Shown piece after piece: positions 1 to 8,542 of a DNA stretch of 64,000 nucleotides (position 1 is its first letter; each line of letters starts with the position of its first letter). Below the pieces are notes generated by a model that was not told where the DNA came from, ran no database searches, and worked only from the letters and a program-made list of their open reading frames with translations. Location of the stretch: assembly GCF_001632805.1 (NCBI RefSeq), contig NZ_CP007220.1, positions 682,001 through 746,000 on the forward strand, given 5' to 3'. The position numbers and the translations under genes were made by a program. This stretch comes from Mycobacteroides chelonae CCUG 47445. Its GTDB lineage: Bacteria > Actinomycetota > Actinomycetes > Mycobacteriales > Mycobacteriaceae.

Positions 1-501
1 CGACCCGACGAGACCCTGGAATCCCTTCTGTCCGTATTCGAAAGTGAATGCCTTCATTCCGGCATCGTGCAGACTTGTCGTCATAGCGTCCCAGTACTTT
101 TGATTCTCGGCGGTCCCGTGTATCAAGACCACCGGGATACTCCCGGGTGCGGGACTGCCGGCTTCGGAAGGGGACGTGAGGGATTCGGACGTGATGACCG
201 CGTCGAGCCCCCGGCCGTTCTCGCCCGGGTTCAGTGAAACGGTGGCGCGCCGGGTGATCGTCAAGCTTTCCAGAGGTGTCGAGCTGGAGGTCAGGGAGAT
301 GAAACCCGATTCGACCGTGAGTGTCACAGGACCGGCCACTGGCAGCTCGGGCCTTACCCGCAGGGCGGTAGGCGTTCCGTCTGTGACAACCAATGATGCG
401 ACCAGTGCCGCGGCCAGCAGGCCGCGCAGCCTGCGTGCACGCGGGTGATGTGAGGACAGATTCCGGAGGTCACTGCTCGCGCGGTGCGACGCCGTCGGCA
501 T
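1..501 (-). CDS. Secreted alpha/beta-hydrolase (lipase-like), C-terminus off the left edge
   Basis: The reading frame is open from an ATG at 501 down to base 1, giving 167 residues of a longer protein. Residues about 20-40 form an N-terminal hydrophobic segment behind a basic, Arg-rich start, which suggests export or membrane anchoring. After about 85 variable residues the hydrolase core begins with IPVVLIHGTAENQKYW. This is the HG oxyanion-hole strand-loop of triacylglycerol lipases of the EstA/Lip type. The GxSxG nucleophile elbow would lie beyond the window. The family assignment rests only on this N-terminal core and on the export signal. Substrate is unknown. Confidence 0.6.
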   Translation of the reverse strand, partial: MPTASHRASSDLRNLSSHHPRARRLRGLLAAALVASLVVTDGTPTALRVRPELPVAGPVTLTVESGFISLTSSSTPLESLTITRRATVSLNPGENGRGLDAVITSESLTSPSEAGSPAPGSIPVVLIHGTAENQKYWDAMTTSLHDAGMKAFTFEYGQKGFQGLVGS

Positions 502-605
502 GAAGACGACGGTAGGTGTTCAACCGGCGGATTGCATGTCGAGAACGCCAATTTTGTTGCAACACTGGCAGTTTGTGACTGGCATCACGGTGGACGTTCG
601 ATTGG

Positions 606-2021
606 CTAGCCCAGAAGTGAGAAGGGCCGCGCCTCCTCGATCTCCAATGCCAACTCGAGCAACGTGCGTTCACTGCCGCGACGACCACTGAACATGACCC
701 CGATAGGCAGGCCGTCGGGATCCTGGCCGAGCGGCAGCGATATCGCCGGAGCACCGGATGCGTTGTGCACCGGAGTGAATCCCACATAGGAGCTCAGCTT
801 GTCCAGCAACACCTCGGGATCCTGGTCGGGGGTGAGGTACCCGATCCGCGGCGTGGTGTGGGTCAGCACCGGAGTGAGCACTGCGTCGATGCCGGTGGTA
901 AATCCTCGCTCGTACACCCGGGCCGATGCGGCCAGCCGGGCCAAGAACAGCGGCGTGCGATACGACCGCCGGACAAACCTGCGACTGAGCCCGACCGTGA
1001 GCGGATCCAGCCGGGAGGCGTCGAACCCGTCGAATAACCGGGGGCCACCCTTGGCGACCGCGAACGCCAAGAAGGACCAGTAATCCTCGAAGTCGACCTT
1101 GAAAGAGGGCAGGACCGCCGGTGCGTACGGCTCGACGGTGTGGCCAAGTGATTCAAGCAATTCCGCCGCGGAATTCACCGCTTGCCGGGTCGCGGTATCC
1201 GTGGCCGGAGTAAACGGGGAATCCATGCACAACCCGATGCGCAGCCGCTGCTGCACCGGGCGATCCACGCGGCCGATCGGCGTCAGCTTGGGGTTGCGAT
1301 AGTGCAGCTCGGCCGCCTCGAAGAACCGTGCGCAGTCGCGGACGCTGCGAACCAGCACCCCGTCGGCGACGATCTTCACGGGCGCCGAGCTGCTCGACGG
1401 ATCGCCCAAAAGCCTTCCGCGACTGGGTTTGAGGCCTACCAGACCGCAGGCGGCCGCCGGAATCCGAATGGAACCGCCGCCGTCGTTACCGTGGGCGATC
1501 GGTACCACCCCGGCGGCCACCAGTGCGGCCGAGCCGCCCGAGGATCCTCCGGCTGAGAAGTCGGTATGCCAGGGGTTGCGTGTGACCGAGCCGCCCGAAC
1601 GTTCCGTACTGGCCGACCAGCCGTATTCGGGCATGGTCGTCGATGCGATGGGGACCAACCCGGTGCTGAGGAACTGCTGCGTGAATGGTCCGTCTGCGGT
1701 CTGCAGTATCGGTGTAATCGCCGCGGAGCCTTCGGTCAGCGGCATGCCCGCGACATGGATGTTGCACTTTGTCGCGGTGGGCACGCCCCGAAAAGCGGCG
1801 GAGTCTTCGGCGGCATCCTCGATCTGTTGTGCGCGTTCCCGTGCCCGCGGAAAATCCTTGAACTCGACCGCATTGAGCGCAGGGTTGACGCGCTCTAGGC
1901 GCACGATGGCGGCGTCGGCACACTCTGCGGCGGTGACCTCGCCCGAGGCGATCCGCTCCGCAACCCCGGTGGCATCCAGGTCGCCCAGGGCGTCCTCGGT
2001 GAATGCGTGCACGCGTGTCAT
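606..2021 (-). CDS. Amidase signature family enzyme
   Basis: A 471-residue amidase, typical of the family (450-500). It hydrolyses carboxamides with a Ser-Ser-Lys triad. The catalytic Lys sits in PTATKCNIHVAG. The Gly/Ser-rich signature AGGSSGGSAA supplies the cis-Ser, and DGGGSIRIPAAACG supplies the nucleophilic Ser. The ATG at 2021 overlaps the TGA of the upstream TetR gene (ATGA), so the two are translationally coupled and probably co-regulated. The frame stays open further upstream inside the TetR gene, but that extension has no amidase character. A divergent Rieske oxygenase operon starts 59 bp beyond the TetR gene, which suggests a catabolic module. Substrate cannot be told from sequence. 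Confidence 0.9.
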   Translation of the reverse strand: MTRVHAFTEDALGDLDATGVAERIASGEVTAAECADAAIVRLERVNPALNAVEFKDFPRARERAQQIEDAAEDSAAFRGVPTATKCNIHVAGMPLTEGSAAITPILQTADGPFTQQFLSTGLVPIASTTMPEYGWSASTERSGGSVTRNPWHTDFSAGGSSGGSAALVAAGVVPIAHGNDGGGSIRIPAAACGLVGLKPSRGRLLGDPSSSSAPVKIVADGVLVRSVRDCARFFEAAELHYRNPKLTPIGRVDRPVQQRLRIGLCMDSPFTPATDTATRQAVNSAAELLESLGHTVEPYAPAVLPSFKVDFEDYWSFLAFAVAKGGPRLFDGFDASRLDPLTVGLSRRFVRRSYRTPLFLARLAASARVYERGFTTGIDAVLTPVLTHTTPRIGYLTPDQDPEVLLDKLSSYVGFTPVHNASGAPAISLPLGQDPDGLPIGVMFSGRRGSERTLLELALEIEEARPFSLLG

Positions 2022-2674
2022 GCGTGACCTCCTAAGTAGGCGACGATCGCGTTGGTCAGCCCTCGGCGGGCCTCCTCCAGATCCGAATAGGTTCCCAGCT
2101 GCTTTTCCGACACAAGTCCACGCATGGCACCGGGAATGAAGGCTGCCACCTCGCGCACCCGGACGGGATCCACGTCCAAGCCGTCGAACGCCAGTTGGCA
2201 CGCCCGCGCCCAACGATGCTTCCATGAGGCCAGCTCGGCGGCGGTGTGGGGGTACAGCCGTTCCAACTCGGCAGATTCGTGGGGCAGTGCTCGGCGCAGG
2301 TTCTCGATGGCCCGAGAGTCGGGGGATGTCAATCCTCGATAGAGGGTTTCGACGATCTTGCTGACCCGGCGATCCAGCGGGCCTTCCGGATCGGACCGCC
2401 ACGGCTGGTCGCCGCGGCGCTCGGCGGTGCGCTGCAACACCGCAGCCCACAGGCCATCGATATCGCCGAACTGGTACTTCACCGCGCCCCAGGTGGCACC
2501 GCACTCCTTGGCGATTCTGTTCGCCGACACGGCGGTGGGATCACCCGATGCAAGCACCCGCAGCGCGGCATCGAGCATGCTCTCCCGGGTCGCCAGGCCG
2601 CGACGATTGGCGCGCCGCCCCGTGGCTACCCCTTCGCTCATCTCAGTGATGCTAGCCGCCGAAGAATTTTTCAT
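2018..2674 (-). CDS. TetR/AcrR-family regulator
   Basis: About 218 residues. The N-terminal TetR DNA-binding domain shows the helix-turn-helix VSANRIAKECGATWGAVKYQF and the GLWAAV entry to the ligand domain. ATG at 2674 is preferred; an in-frame ATG at 2641 (MSEGVATG) is an alternative. The gene is divergent from the Rieske oxygenase gene (2733) with under 60 bp between the starts, and its stop overlaps the amidase start. It therefore probably represses one or both flanking operons in response to a substrate-like ligand. That role is inferred from position only. Confidence 0.85.
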   Translation of the reverse strand: MKNSSAASITEMSEGVATGRRANRRGLATRESMLDAALRVLASGDPTAVSANRIAKECGATWGAVKYQFGDIDGLWAAVLQRTAERRGDQPWRSDPEGPLDRRVSKIVETLYRGLTSPDSRAIENLRRALPHESAELERLYPHTAAELASWKHRWARACQLAFDGLDVDPVRVREVAAFIPGAMRGLVSEKQLGTYSDLEEARRGLTNAIVAYLGGHA

Positions 2675-2732
2675 AGAAGTCTCTGTGAAAAATGCGGGGA
2701 GTGGATTACTGTCGCCGCGTAGGGAGGTTCCG

Positions 2733-3740
2733 ATGCCCAAGCCGCCGTTGTCGATGAAGCCCACGGGATGGTTCCAGGTCGCGTGGTCGGCGGAGATCGC
2801 CGTCGGTGCCGTGCACCGGATGACCTACTTTGGGCGCGAGATGGTGGCCTGGCGCGCGCACTCGGGTGAACTCGCCGTCATGGATGCCTACTGCGAGCAC
2901 CTCGGCGCGCACCTCGGGCACGGTGGGCATGTCGAAGGCGATCGCATCGTCTGTCCTTTTCATGGCTGGGAATGGAACCGCGACGGCAAGAATGTGTGCA
3001 TCCCTTACGAAAAACGGCCGAATCCGTTGCGGCGCATCAGAAGCTACCCGGTCGTGGAACGTAACGAGGCCGTGTACATCTGGCACGACGTTGATGGCAT
3101 CGACCCGTATTTCGACGTCCCGGACGTCTTCACCGGATTCGAAGACGGCAGCAGCGCCCGGGACTACTACCCGGGATATCCGCACAGCACGCTGTATCGC
3201 GAACGCCTCCAACTACATCCGCAGTACGTTCTCGAAAATGGAGTCGACTTCGCGCATTTCAAATACGTGCACAAAACTCCGTTCATTCCGAAGTTCACCC
3301 GGCAGGAGTTCGAGCGGCCCGTCTCCTATGTCGACTTCACCATTTCCTTCGACGAGGTGCCGGGTATGTCTGCCGAAGACATGAGAAGTGGTGTGCGGGC
3401 TATCAACGGCGGCCTGGGTGTCGCCGTCACCAAGAGCTGGGGGATGATCGACAACCGCACCGTCTCGGCGGTGACCCCCGTCGACGACGAGACCTGTGAC
3501 GTCAGATTCACCGTCTTCATCGGACGGCCACCCGGGGGTGATTCCGGCGGCGCGACCGAACCCCCGCAGAACGCAAAGGCCTTTGCGCAGGCCATCATCG
3601 ACCAATTTCTCGCCGATATCCACATCTGGTCTCACCAACGTTACTCGGACCCACCCGCCCTGGTGCGGGCCGAACACGAAGGCTTCATCGCCCTACGGAA
3701 ATGGGCGACCCAGTTCTATCCGGAGGAAGTCCGAACATGA
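2733..3740 (+). CDS. Rieske non-haem iron oxygenase, alpha subunit (KshA-like)
   Basis: A 335-residue terminal oxygenase. The Rieske [2Fe-2S] motif is C-x-H (YCEHLGAHLGH) followed by C-x2-H (CPFHGWEW), at about residues 50-80. The mononuclear iron site lies in ENGVDFAHFKYVHK, providing the bridging Asp and two His ligands. The domain layout resembles 3-ketosteroid 9-alpha-hydroxylase KshA and related mycobacterial oxygenases, which need a separate reductase not seen here. ATG at 2733 follows AGGGAGG by 5-6 bases. Its TGA overlaps the next ATG (ATGA), so it is coupled to the reductase-like gene at 3737. A steroid-like or aromatic substrate is inferred. Confidence 0.85.
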   Translation: MPKPPLSMKPTGWFQVAWSAEIAVGAVHRMTYFGREMVAWRAHSGELAVMDAYCEHLGAHLGHGGHVEGDRIVCPFHGWEWNRDGKNVCIPYEKRPNPLRRIRSYPVVERNEAVYIWHDVDGIDPYFDVPDVFTGFEDGSSARDYYPGYPHSTLYRERLQLHPQYVLENGVDFAHFKYVHKTPFIPKFTRQEFERPVSYVDFTISFDEVPGMSAEDMRSGVRAINGGLGVAVTKSWGMIDNRTVSAVTPVDDETCDVRFTVFIGRPPGGDSGGATEPPQNAKAFAQAIIDQFLADIHIWSHQRYSDPPALVRAEHEGFIALRKWATQFYPEEVRT

Positions 3741-4810
3741 GTGGAATCAGGGTTTTTCAGGTGGCGACTGGAAACGTCGGCACCGAGATGATCAAACGTA
3801 TCGCTCAGCATCCCGACCTCGAGCTGGCCGGATTGCATTGTTACTCAAGAGAAAAGGTTGGTCGAGACGCCGGTGAGCTGGTAGGTCTGGAACCCAATGG
3901 GGTGATCGCCACCGGTACCGTCGAAGAGATCATTGCCGCCAAACCTGATGTGCTGACCTTCCACGGTGTGTTCCCCGACGAGGATCTCTATGTGCGGGTG
4001 CTCGAAGCGGGTATCGACATCGTCACCACCGCCGACTGGATCACCGGACACCACCGAGACCGGAACCACCCGCATCCGTCGGGGCGGCCGACAAGCGAGG
4101 TGTTACAGGAAGCCTGCGAGCGTGGCGGTTCCACCTTCTATGGCACCGGGATGAACCCGGGGCTCACGCAGATCCTGGGGGTCATCCACTCCTGCGATGT
4201 CGCAGAGATCGAAAACGTGACGGTCATCGAATCGGTGGATGTGTCCTGTCATCACTCGGTGGACTCCTGGGAGATGGTCGGATACGGACGCCCCATCGAC
4301 GACCCGGAGATCCCGGCACTGCTGGAGAAGGGCACCCGTGTCTTCGCCGACGGCGTGTACCTGATGGCCGACTGTTTTGGCCTCGAGCTCGACGACGTCA
4401 CGTTTTCCTATGAGCTGGGCGCGTGCACCGAAGACGTCGACCTCGGTTGGTACCGATTGCCCAAGGGCTCCCTGGGCGCCAATTACCTGAAGTATCAAGG
4501 GATTGTCGGCGGCACACCCAAGGTCGAGGTGCATGTCGAATGGCAGATGACCCCCAAGACGCAGCCGCATTGGAACGTCAAGGGCTGCTACATCACAAAG
4601 ATCCAGGGTGACCCCTGCGTGTACAGCAAACACATGGTCATTCCCAGGCCCGGCACCGACTTCTCCGACCCGGCGGCCTTCGCGTCTGTCGGAATGACCG
4701 TCACCGGGCTGCCCGCGCTCAACGCCATCCGGAGCGTCATCGATGCCCCGCCCGGCATCCTCACCTCGGCCGACCTGCCCCTGCGTGGATTCGCGGGACG
4801 GTTCAAGTAG
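3737..4810 (+). CDS. DapB-N-domain NAD(P)-dependent oxidoreductase
   Basis: A 357-residue protein beginning with a Rossmann fold (VFQVATGNVGTEMIKRI). It belongs to the family annotated as dihydrodipicolinate-reductase-like or NAD(P)H-dependent amine dehydrogenase-like, common in mycobacteria. It is not the lysine-pathway DapB, which is about 245 residues. ATG at 3737 overlaps the stop of the Rieske oxygenase gene, so both are made from one transcript and probably act on the same substrate. The central region carries GTGMNPGLTQ, conserved in this family. The reaction is not known. Confidence 0.75.
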   Translation: MSGIRVFQVATGNVGTEMIKRIAQHPDLELAGLHCYSREKVGRDAGELVGLEPNGVIATGTVEEIIAAKPDVLTFHGVFPDEDLYVRVLEAGIDIVTTADWITGHHRDRNHPHPSGRPTSEVLQEACERGGSTFYGTGMNPGLTQILGVIHSCDVAEIENVTVIESVDVSCHHSVDSWEMVGYGRPIDDPEIPALLEKGTRVFADGVYLMADCFGLELDDVTFSYELGACTEDVDLGWYRLPKGSLGANYLKYQGIVGGTPKVEVHVEWQMTPKTQPHWNVKGCYITKIQGDPCVYSKHMVIPRPGTDFSDPAAFASVGMTVTGLPALNAIRSVIDAPPGILTSADLPLRGFAGRFK

Positions 4811-4859
4811 GGCTGTGCGGACACCGCTGCCAGCCGGGACGGGTAGCCTAAGGCCCGAT

Positions 4860-5939
4860 ATGAGCGAGCGAGCCGACAAACCCAGTAACTCGTACGCCGC
4901 GGCCGGTGTGGATATCGAAGCCGGCGACCGGGCGGTCGAGCTGTTCAAGAAATCTGTCGCCAAGACCCACCGCCCCGAGGTGCTGGGGGGTATCGGGGGC
5001 TTCGCCGGGCTCTTCGCCCTCAAGGGCGGGTACCGCGAGCCGGTGCTCGCGGCCTCCACCGATGGCGTCGGCACCAAGATCGCCGTCGCGCAGGCCATGG
5101 ACAAACGCGACACCGTGGGCCTGGACCTGGTGGCCATGGTCGTCGATGACCTCGTGGTGTGCGGGGCTGAGCCGCTCTTCCTGCAGGACTACATCGCCGT
5201 CGGCAAGGTGGTGCCCGAACGCGTCAGTGAGCTGGTCGCCGGCATCGCCGAAGGATGCGCCATCGCAGGCTGCGCACTGCTCGGCGGCGAGACCGCCGAG
5301 CATCCAGGTCTGATGGCTCCCGATGACTTCGACCTGTCGGCCACCGGTGTCGGCATCGTCGAAGCAGACCGCGTACTGGGACCCGACCGGGTGCGTCCGG
5401 GCGATGTCGTGATCGCGATGAGGTCCTCGGGTCTGCATTCCAACGGGTACTCACTGGCTCGGCACGTGCTGCTGGAAATCGACCGGATGGACCTGTTCGG
5501 ACAGATCGAGGAGTTCGGCCGCACCCTCGGCGAGGAGCTTCTCGAGCCCACCCGCATCTACGCCAAGGACTGCCTGGCGCTGGCGGCCGAGACCGAGGTG
5601 CGGACCTTCTGCCATGTCACCGGTGGCGGACTCGCAGGCAACCTTGCCCGGGTCATTCCCGACGGATTGGTCGCCGAGCTCGAGCGCGGTAGTTGGACCC
5701 CTGGCCCGATCTTCGCGATGATCGCCCAGCGCGGCCGGATCGAGCGTGCCGAGATGGAGAAGACCTTCAACATGGGCGTCGGTATGGTCGCCGTCGTCGC
5801 ACCCGAAGACGTGGACAGGGCGCTCGCCGTCCTGACCGCACGGCACATCGACTGCTGGACCCTTGGCACGATCAAGAAGTCGGGCAAGGATGCGGGCAGC
5901 GAAAATGCGGTGCTGGTGGGCCAGCACCCGAGGTTCTAG
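4860..5939 (+). CDS. purM: Phosphoribosylformylglycinamidine cyclo-ligase (AIR synthetase)
   Basis: A 359-residue PurM, close to the usual 345-360. It performs the ATP-dependent ring closure of FGAM to AIR in purine biosynthesis. Diagnostic stretches are SYAAAGVDIEAG at the N-terminus, STDGVGTKIAVA, the MVVDDLVVCGAEPLFLQDY segment, GGETAEHPG and GLHSNGYSLAR. ATG at 4860 (MSERADKP) is chosen. The longer frame from 4743 overlaps the previous gene and has no PurM similarity. In M. tuberculosis purM is followed by the DUF3073 gene, as here. Confidence 0.97.
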   Translation: MSERADKPSNSYAAAGVDIEAGDRAVELFKKSVAKTHRPEVLGGIGGFAGLFALKGGYREPVLAASTDGVGTKIAVAQAMDKRDTVGLDLVAMVVDDLVVCGAEPLFLQDYIAVGKVVPERVSELVAGIAEGCAIAGCALLGGETAEHPGLMAPDDFDLSATGVGIVEADRVLGPDRVRPGDVVIAMRSSGLHSNGYSLARHVLLEIDRMDLFGQIEEFGRTLGEELLEPTRIYAKDCLALAAETEVRTFCHVTGGGLAGNLARVIPDGLVAELERGSWTPGPIFAMIAQRGRIERAEMEKTFNMGVGMVAVVAPEDVDRALAVLTARHIDCWTLGTIKKSGKDAGSENAVLVGQHPRF

Positions 5940-5960
5940 GGAGAAGCGATACCTGGAGCC

Positions 5961-6140
5961 TTAGCGGCGCCAGGCGTCCTCGTCTTCAGTCCAGCGATCG
6001 CCGGTGCGGTCATCGTCCGGCTGAGATACCGGAGCCCCCGAAAGCTCACGGCGGAGTTGCTCGAGATCCGTGTTAGGAGAGCTGTATTTCAGCTCGCGAG
6101 CAACCTTGGTCTGCTTTGCCTTTGCCCGGCCGCGGCCCAT
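5961..6140 (-). CDS. DUF3073 small protein
   Basis: A 59-residue protein starting MGRGRAKAKQTKVARELKY and ending in acidic TEDEDAWRR, the signature of the actinobacterial DUF3073 family of unknown function. The basic N-terminus and acidic C-terminus are typical. It is convergent with purM (21 bp between stops) and syntenic with M. tuberculosis Rv0810c. On the mRNA the sequence GAGGGGGTTCCCCC lies immediately before ATG. The presumed ribosome-binding G-run is thus half of a small G5/C5 hairpin that could restrain initiation. Confidence 0.85.
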   Translation of the reverse strand: MGRGRAKAKQTKVARELKYSSPNTDLEQLRRELSGAPVSQPDDDRTGDRWTEDEDAWRR

Positions 6141-6255
6141 GGGGGAACCCCCTCGCGCAATAGCGGAGCGGCCCGATTTCAGGGCGGCTCCGGTGGAGTT
6201 TGTTTATCGATCCTGACGATAGTTTAGCGTGCCGATCCACCAACTGCTGCACGCC

Positions 6256-7350
6256 CTAACTGCCCGGTTGAGCCGAACCTTGTCGCAGACGGTTGATTGC
6301 CTCGCGTCCAGCCTGCTGACCATGCAGTTCGGGCAGTAGATCGAGGTCGATCGCGGCCGCCGCCGGCCCAGCTGTGAGGGGAGTCTGATCGCCCTTGGCG
6401 AGGGCCTCGACCACTGGCCGTTTGAGCAGAGCCAGGGCGATGGGGCCCAGGTCAACATGGTCGACCACAGAGCCCACCCGGCCCACGGAACGCCCGCCGG
6501 CTGCCACCTCGTCACCGGTGGATGGGCGATCGGCAGAGCCATCAAGATGTAGCAACACCAGCACCCGCGGTGGCTTACCTAGATTGTGGACCCGGGCCAC
6601 GGTCTCCTGCCCGCGGTAGCAGCCCTTGGCCAGATGGACGGCTCGGGGATCGTCGTCGACCGCGATCCACGCCACCTCGTGCGGGATGGTCCGCTCGTCG
6701 GTGTCCAGGGAGAGTCGTGGCCGCGCGGCGGCGACGCGAAGCGCCTCGAACGCCCACAGCCCGGCTGGGCGTAGACCAAGGCGCTCGGTGAGCTCGTGGC
6801 CGGAGGGAACCAGGAGGTCGAACGTCGCATCGGGCAGTGGCCACGGCATGCGCCTGATAAGGCCGCCGCCGGGCAACGCGACCGCACGCTCGAATCCGGG
6901 GAGCGTCGAGAGGCCCAGCTTTCCGGCCAGGCCGGAGGTGTCCGGTCCCAGCAGGGTGAAAAGCTTCAGTTCGGACGACGAGACCTCGACCTTCGCCCAG
7001 AACACCATTTTGGTGAGGAAATCCTTCAGCGCCTGGCCCCGCCACGGCTCGGTGTCCAGGTATGTGACGCCGTCCAGATCGGTTTGCACCCAGTGGTCCT
7101 CGACCCGCCCCTGCCCGTCGAGGCTGAGGTTCTCGCGCGTCTGACCGTCCTGCAGGTCGGCGACATGCTGACTGGAGATCGTGTGCAACCAGCTCAGCCG
7201 TTCGGCACCGGTCAGGGTGATGACGGGGCGCGTCGATCGATCGACAAGAACGGCACCGGTCAGGGCGGTCCGCTGCTCGCCGAGGGGGTCGCCGTAGTGC
7301 CACACCGCACCGGTGTCGGGGTTACCTTCAGGGACGTAGATGGCCGTCAT
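6256..7350 (-). CDS. ygfZ: YgfZ/GcvT-like folate-binding Fe-S assembly protein
   Basis: A 364-residue member of the YgfZ branch of the GcvT fold, which binds tetrahydrofolate and supports iron-sulfur enzymes. The hallmark K-G-C-Y-x-G-Q-E occurs as KGCYRGQETVARVHNLGKPP at about residue 255. ATG at 7350 (MTAIYVPEG) is chosen because the family begins this way. The frame remains open to 7845, overlapping the divergent PabC-like gene, and that extension lacks homology. The divergent starts are 37 bp apart, so the promoters overlap. Syntenic with Rv0811c. Confidence 0.88.
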   Translation of the reverse strand: MTAIYVPEGNPDTGAVWHYGDPLGEQRTALTGAVLVDRSTRPVITLTGAERLSWLHTISSQHVADLQDGQTRENLSLDGQGRVEDHWVQTDLDGVTYLDTEPWRGQALKDFLTKMVFWAKVEVSSSELKLFTLLGPDTSGLAGKLGLSTLPGFERAVALPGGGLIRRMPWPLPDATFDLLVPSGHELTERLGLRPAGLWAFEALRVAAARPRLSLDTDERTIPHEVAWIAVDDDPRAVHLAKGCYRGQETVARVHNLGKPPRVLVLLHLDGSADRPSTGDEVAAGGRSVGRVGSVVDHVDLGPIALALLKRPVVEALAKGDQTPLTAGPAAAAIDLDLLPELHGQQAGREAINRLRQGSAQPGS

Positions 7351-7387
7351 GATGTTTTCAACTCTACGACCGCTAATCTCATTGCCC

Positions 7388-8242
7388 ATGGCGGTAGCGG
7401 TGCTGGTCACACTCGACGGTGAAGTGCACGACCCGACGGTGCCGTTGTTGTACGCCGATGAGCTCGCCGCCGTTCGTGGCGATGGCGCGTTCGAGACGCT
7501 GTTGGTGCGAGGCGGTGTCGTCTGCAAGCTGGAGGCGCATCTGGACCGGATGGCCACATCGGCCGCAGCGATGGATCTATCCGAACCTGATCGGCCCGCT
7601 TGGCGCACGGCGGTCGAGATTGGTGTGCAGCAATGGAACTCGATGTCGAGCGCGGATGCGATGCTACGCCTTGTGTACACCCGTGGGCGTGAAAGCGGCG
7701 GGGGTGCAACGGCATATCTGACCATCGCGCCGGTGCCCGAGCGGTCGCTGCTGGCGCGTCGCGATGGCGTCTCGGTGATCACCCTGGATCGTGGGCTGCC
7801 CGCACAGCCCGCCGATCCGCTGCCCTGGCTGCTGTCGGGGGCCAAGACGTTGTCCTACGCAGTCAACATGTCCGCCCTGCGGTACGCCGAAAATCAAGGG
7901 GCTCAGGACGTCATCTTCGTCAGTTCGGACGGATTCGTGCTTGAGGGCCCGCGCTCGACGGTCATCGTGGACACCGGTGACGCACTGGTCACCCCTTTTC
8001 CGGAGCACGGAATCTTGCACGGAACCACTCAGCGTGCGCTCTTCGAAGTGGCTGCGGCCCAGGGCATCCCATGCCGGTGCGAGGCCGTGAAGCCCGCTGA
8101 TCTAGTTGCCGCCCAAGATGTTTGGATGCTGGCCAGCATCACGCTTGCGGCCCGGGTGCGCACGCTCGACGGTGCCGATCGTCCCGCGGGGCCGCTGGCG
8201 GCGCGGCTGCCCGAGCTGGTCGACAAGGCCATCACGCTCTAG
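7388..8242 (+). CDS. pabC: PLP fold-type IV aminotransferase / aminodeoxychorismate lyase
   Basis: A 284-residue fold-type IV PLP enzyme. RGDGAFETLLVRGG lies near the N-terminus, the PLP-binding Lys sits in LSGAKTLSYAVNM, and the conserved Glu in DGFVLEGPRSTV. The position equals M. tuberculosis Rv0812. As far as I recall, that gene was assigned aminodeoxychorismate lyase (4-aminobenzoate for folate) with D-amino-acid transaminase activity. A branched-chain or D-amino-acid aminotransferase remains possible from sequence alone. ATG at 7388 is used; an upstream ATG at 7340 would overlap the divergent ygfZ-like gene. Confidence 0.8.
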   Translation: MAVAVLVTLDGEVHDPTVPLLYADELAAVRGDGAFETLLVRGGVVCKLEAHLDRMATSAAAMDLSEPDRPAWRTAVEIGVQQWNSMSSADAMLRLVYTRGRESGGGATAYLTIAPVPERSLLARRDGVSVITLDRGLPAQPADPLPWLLSGAKTLSYAVNMSALRYAENQGAQDVIFVSSDGFVLEGPRSTVIVDTGDALVTPFPEHGILHGTTQRALFEVAAAQGIPCRCEAVKPADLVAAQDVWMLASITLAARVRTLDGADRPAGPLAARLPELVDKAITL

Positions 8243-8343
8243 TTCTGATCGTCAGTTCGGATCGCCGCAGAATAAATCGGTTGTCGCGCACTCTCTTGCG
8301 TCGTACCGTCGTCGGTACACAAGGAAGGAGGTGGTCCGACAAA

Positions 8344-8382
8344 TTGATTGCTTATTGGACATGTGAGGTGGCTGCTCGCTAG
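8344..8382 (+). CDS. Putative 12-residue peptide behind an extreme Shine-Dalgarno
   Basis: A TTG-initiated frame encodes MIAYWTCEVAAR and stops at TAG. It follows AGGAAGGAGGTGGTC (8322-8336). That string can pair with the whole 3' tail of 16S rRNA over 15 nt, allowing two G-U pairs. GGAGG lies 12 nt before the TTG. The peptide is followed by GGCTGC/GCAGCC and GCTGCGGTGG/CCACGGCAGC hairpins, then two overlapping terminator-like stems (8426-8495). No downstream plus-strand gene is attached, so this is not an ordinary leader. It could be an autonomous micropeptide or a ribosome-interacting RNA. I do not recognise the peptide. Confidence 0.4.
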   Translation: MIAYWTCEVAAR

Positions 8383-8425
8383 CTGCAGCCATGTGCTGCG
8401 GTGGGCAAATCCACGGCAGCCACCC

Positions 8426-8495
8426 GGCCCCCGAACCCTCGATTAGTCCGATCGAGCCGAACGGTTCGGGGGCCGCCCCCTTTTCTGGGGCGGCC
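8426..8495. terminator. Overlapping convergent terminator hairpins
   Basis: GGCCCCCGAACC (8426-8437) pairs with GGTTCGGGGGCC (8463-8474). Nested inside its loop is CTCGAT/ATCGAG (8438-8443 with 8451-8456). A second perfect 9-bp stem, GGCCGCCCC (8471-8479) with GGGGCGGCC (8487-8495), shares four bases with the first, so the two cannot form fully together. The second has a T4 in its loop. They lie between the converging pabC-like and nitrobindin-like genes and probably end transcription from both sides. Confidence 0.65.
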
Positions 8496-8542
8496 GGAAA
8501 GACTCGCCGACGTGCCCGGTGACGAGCGACAGCGGGGAAGTT

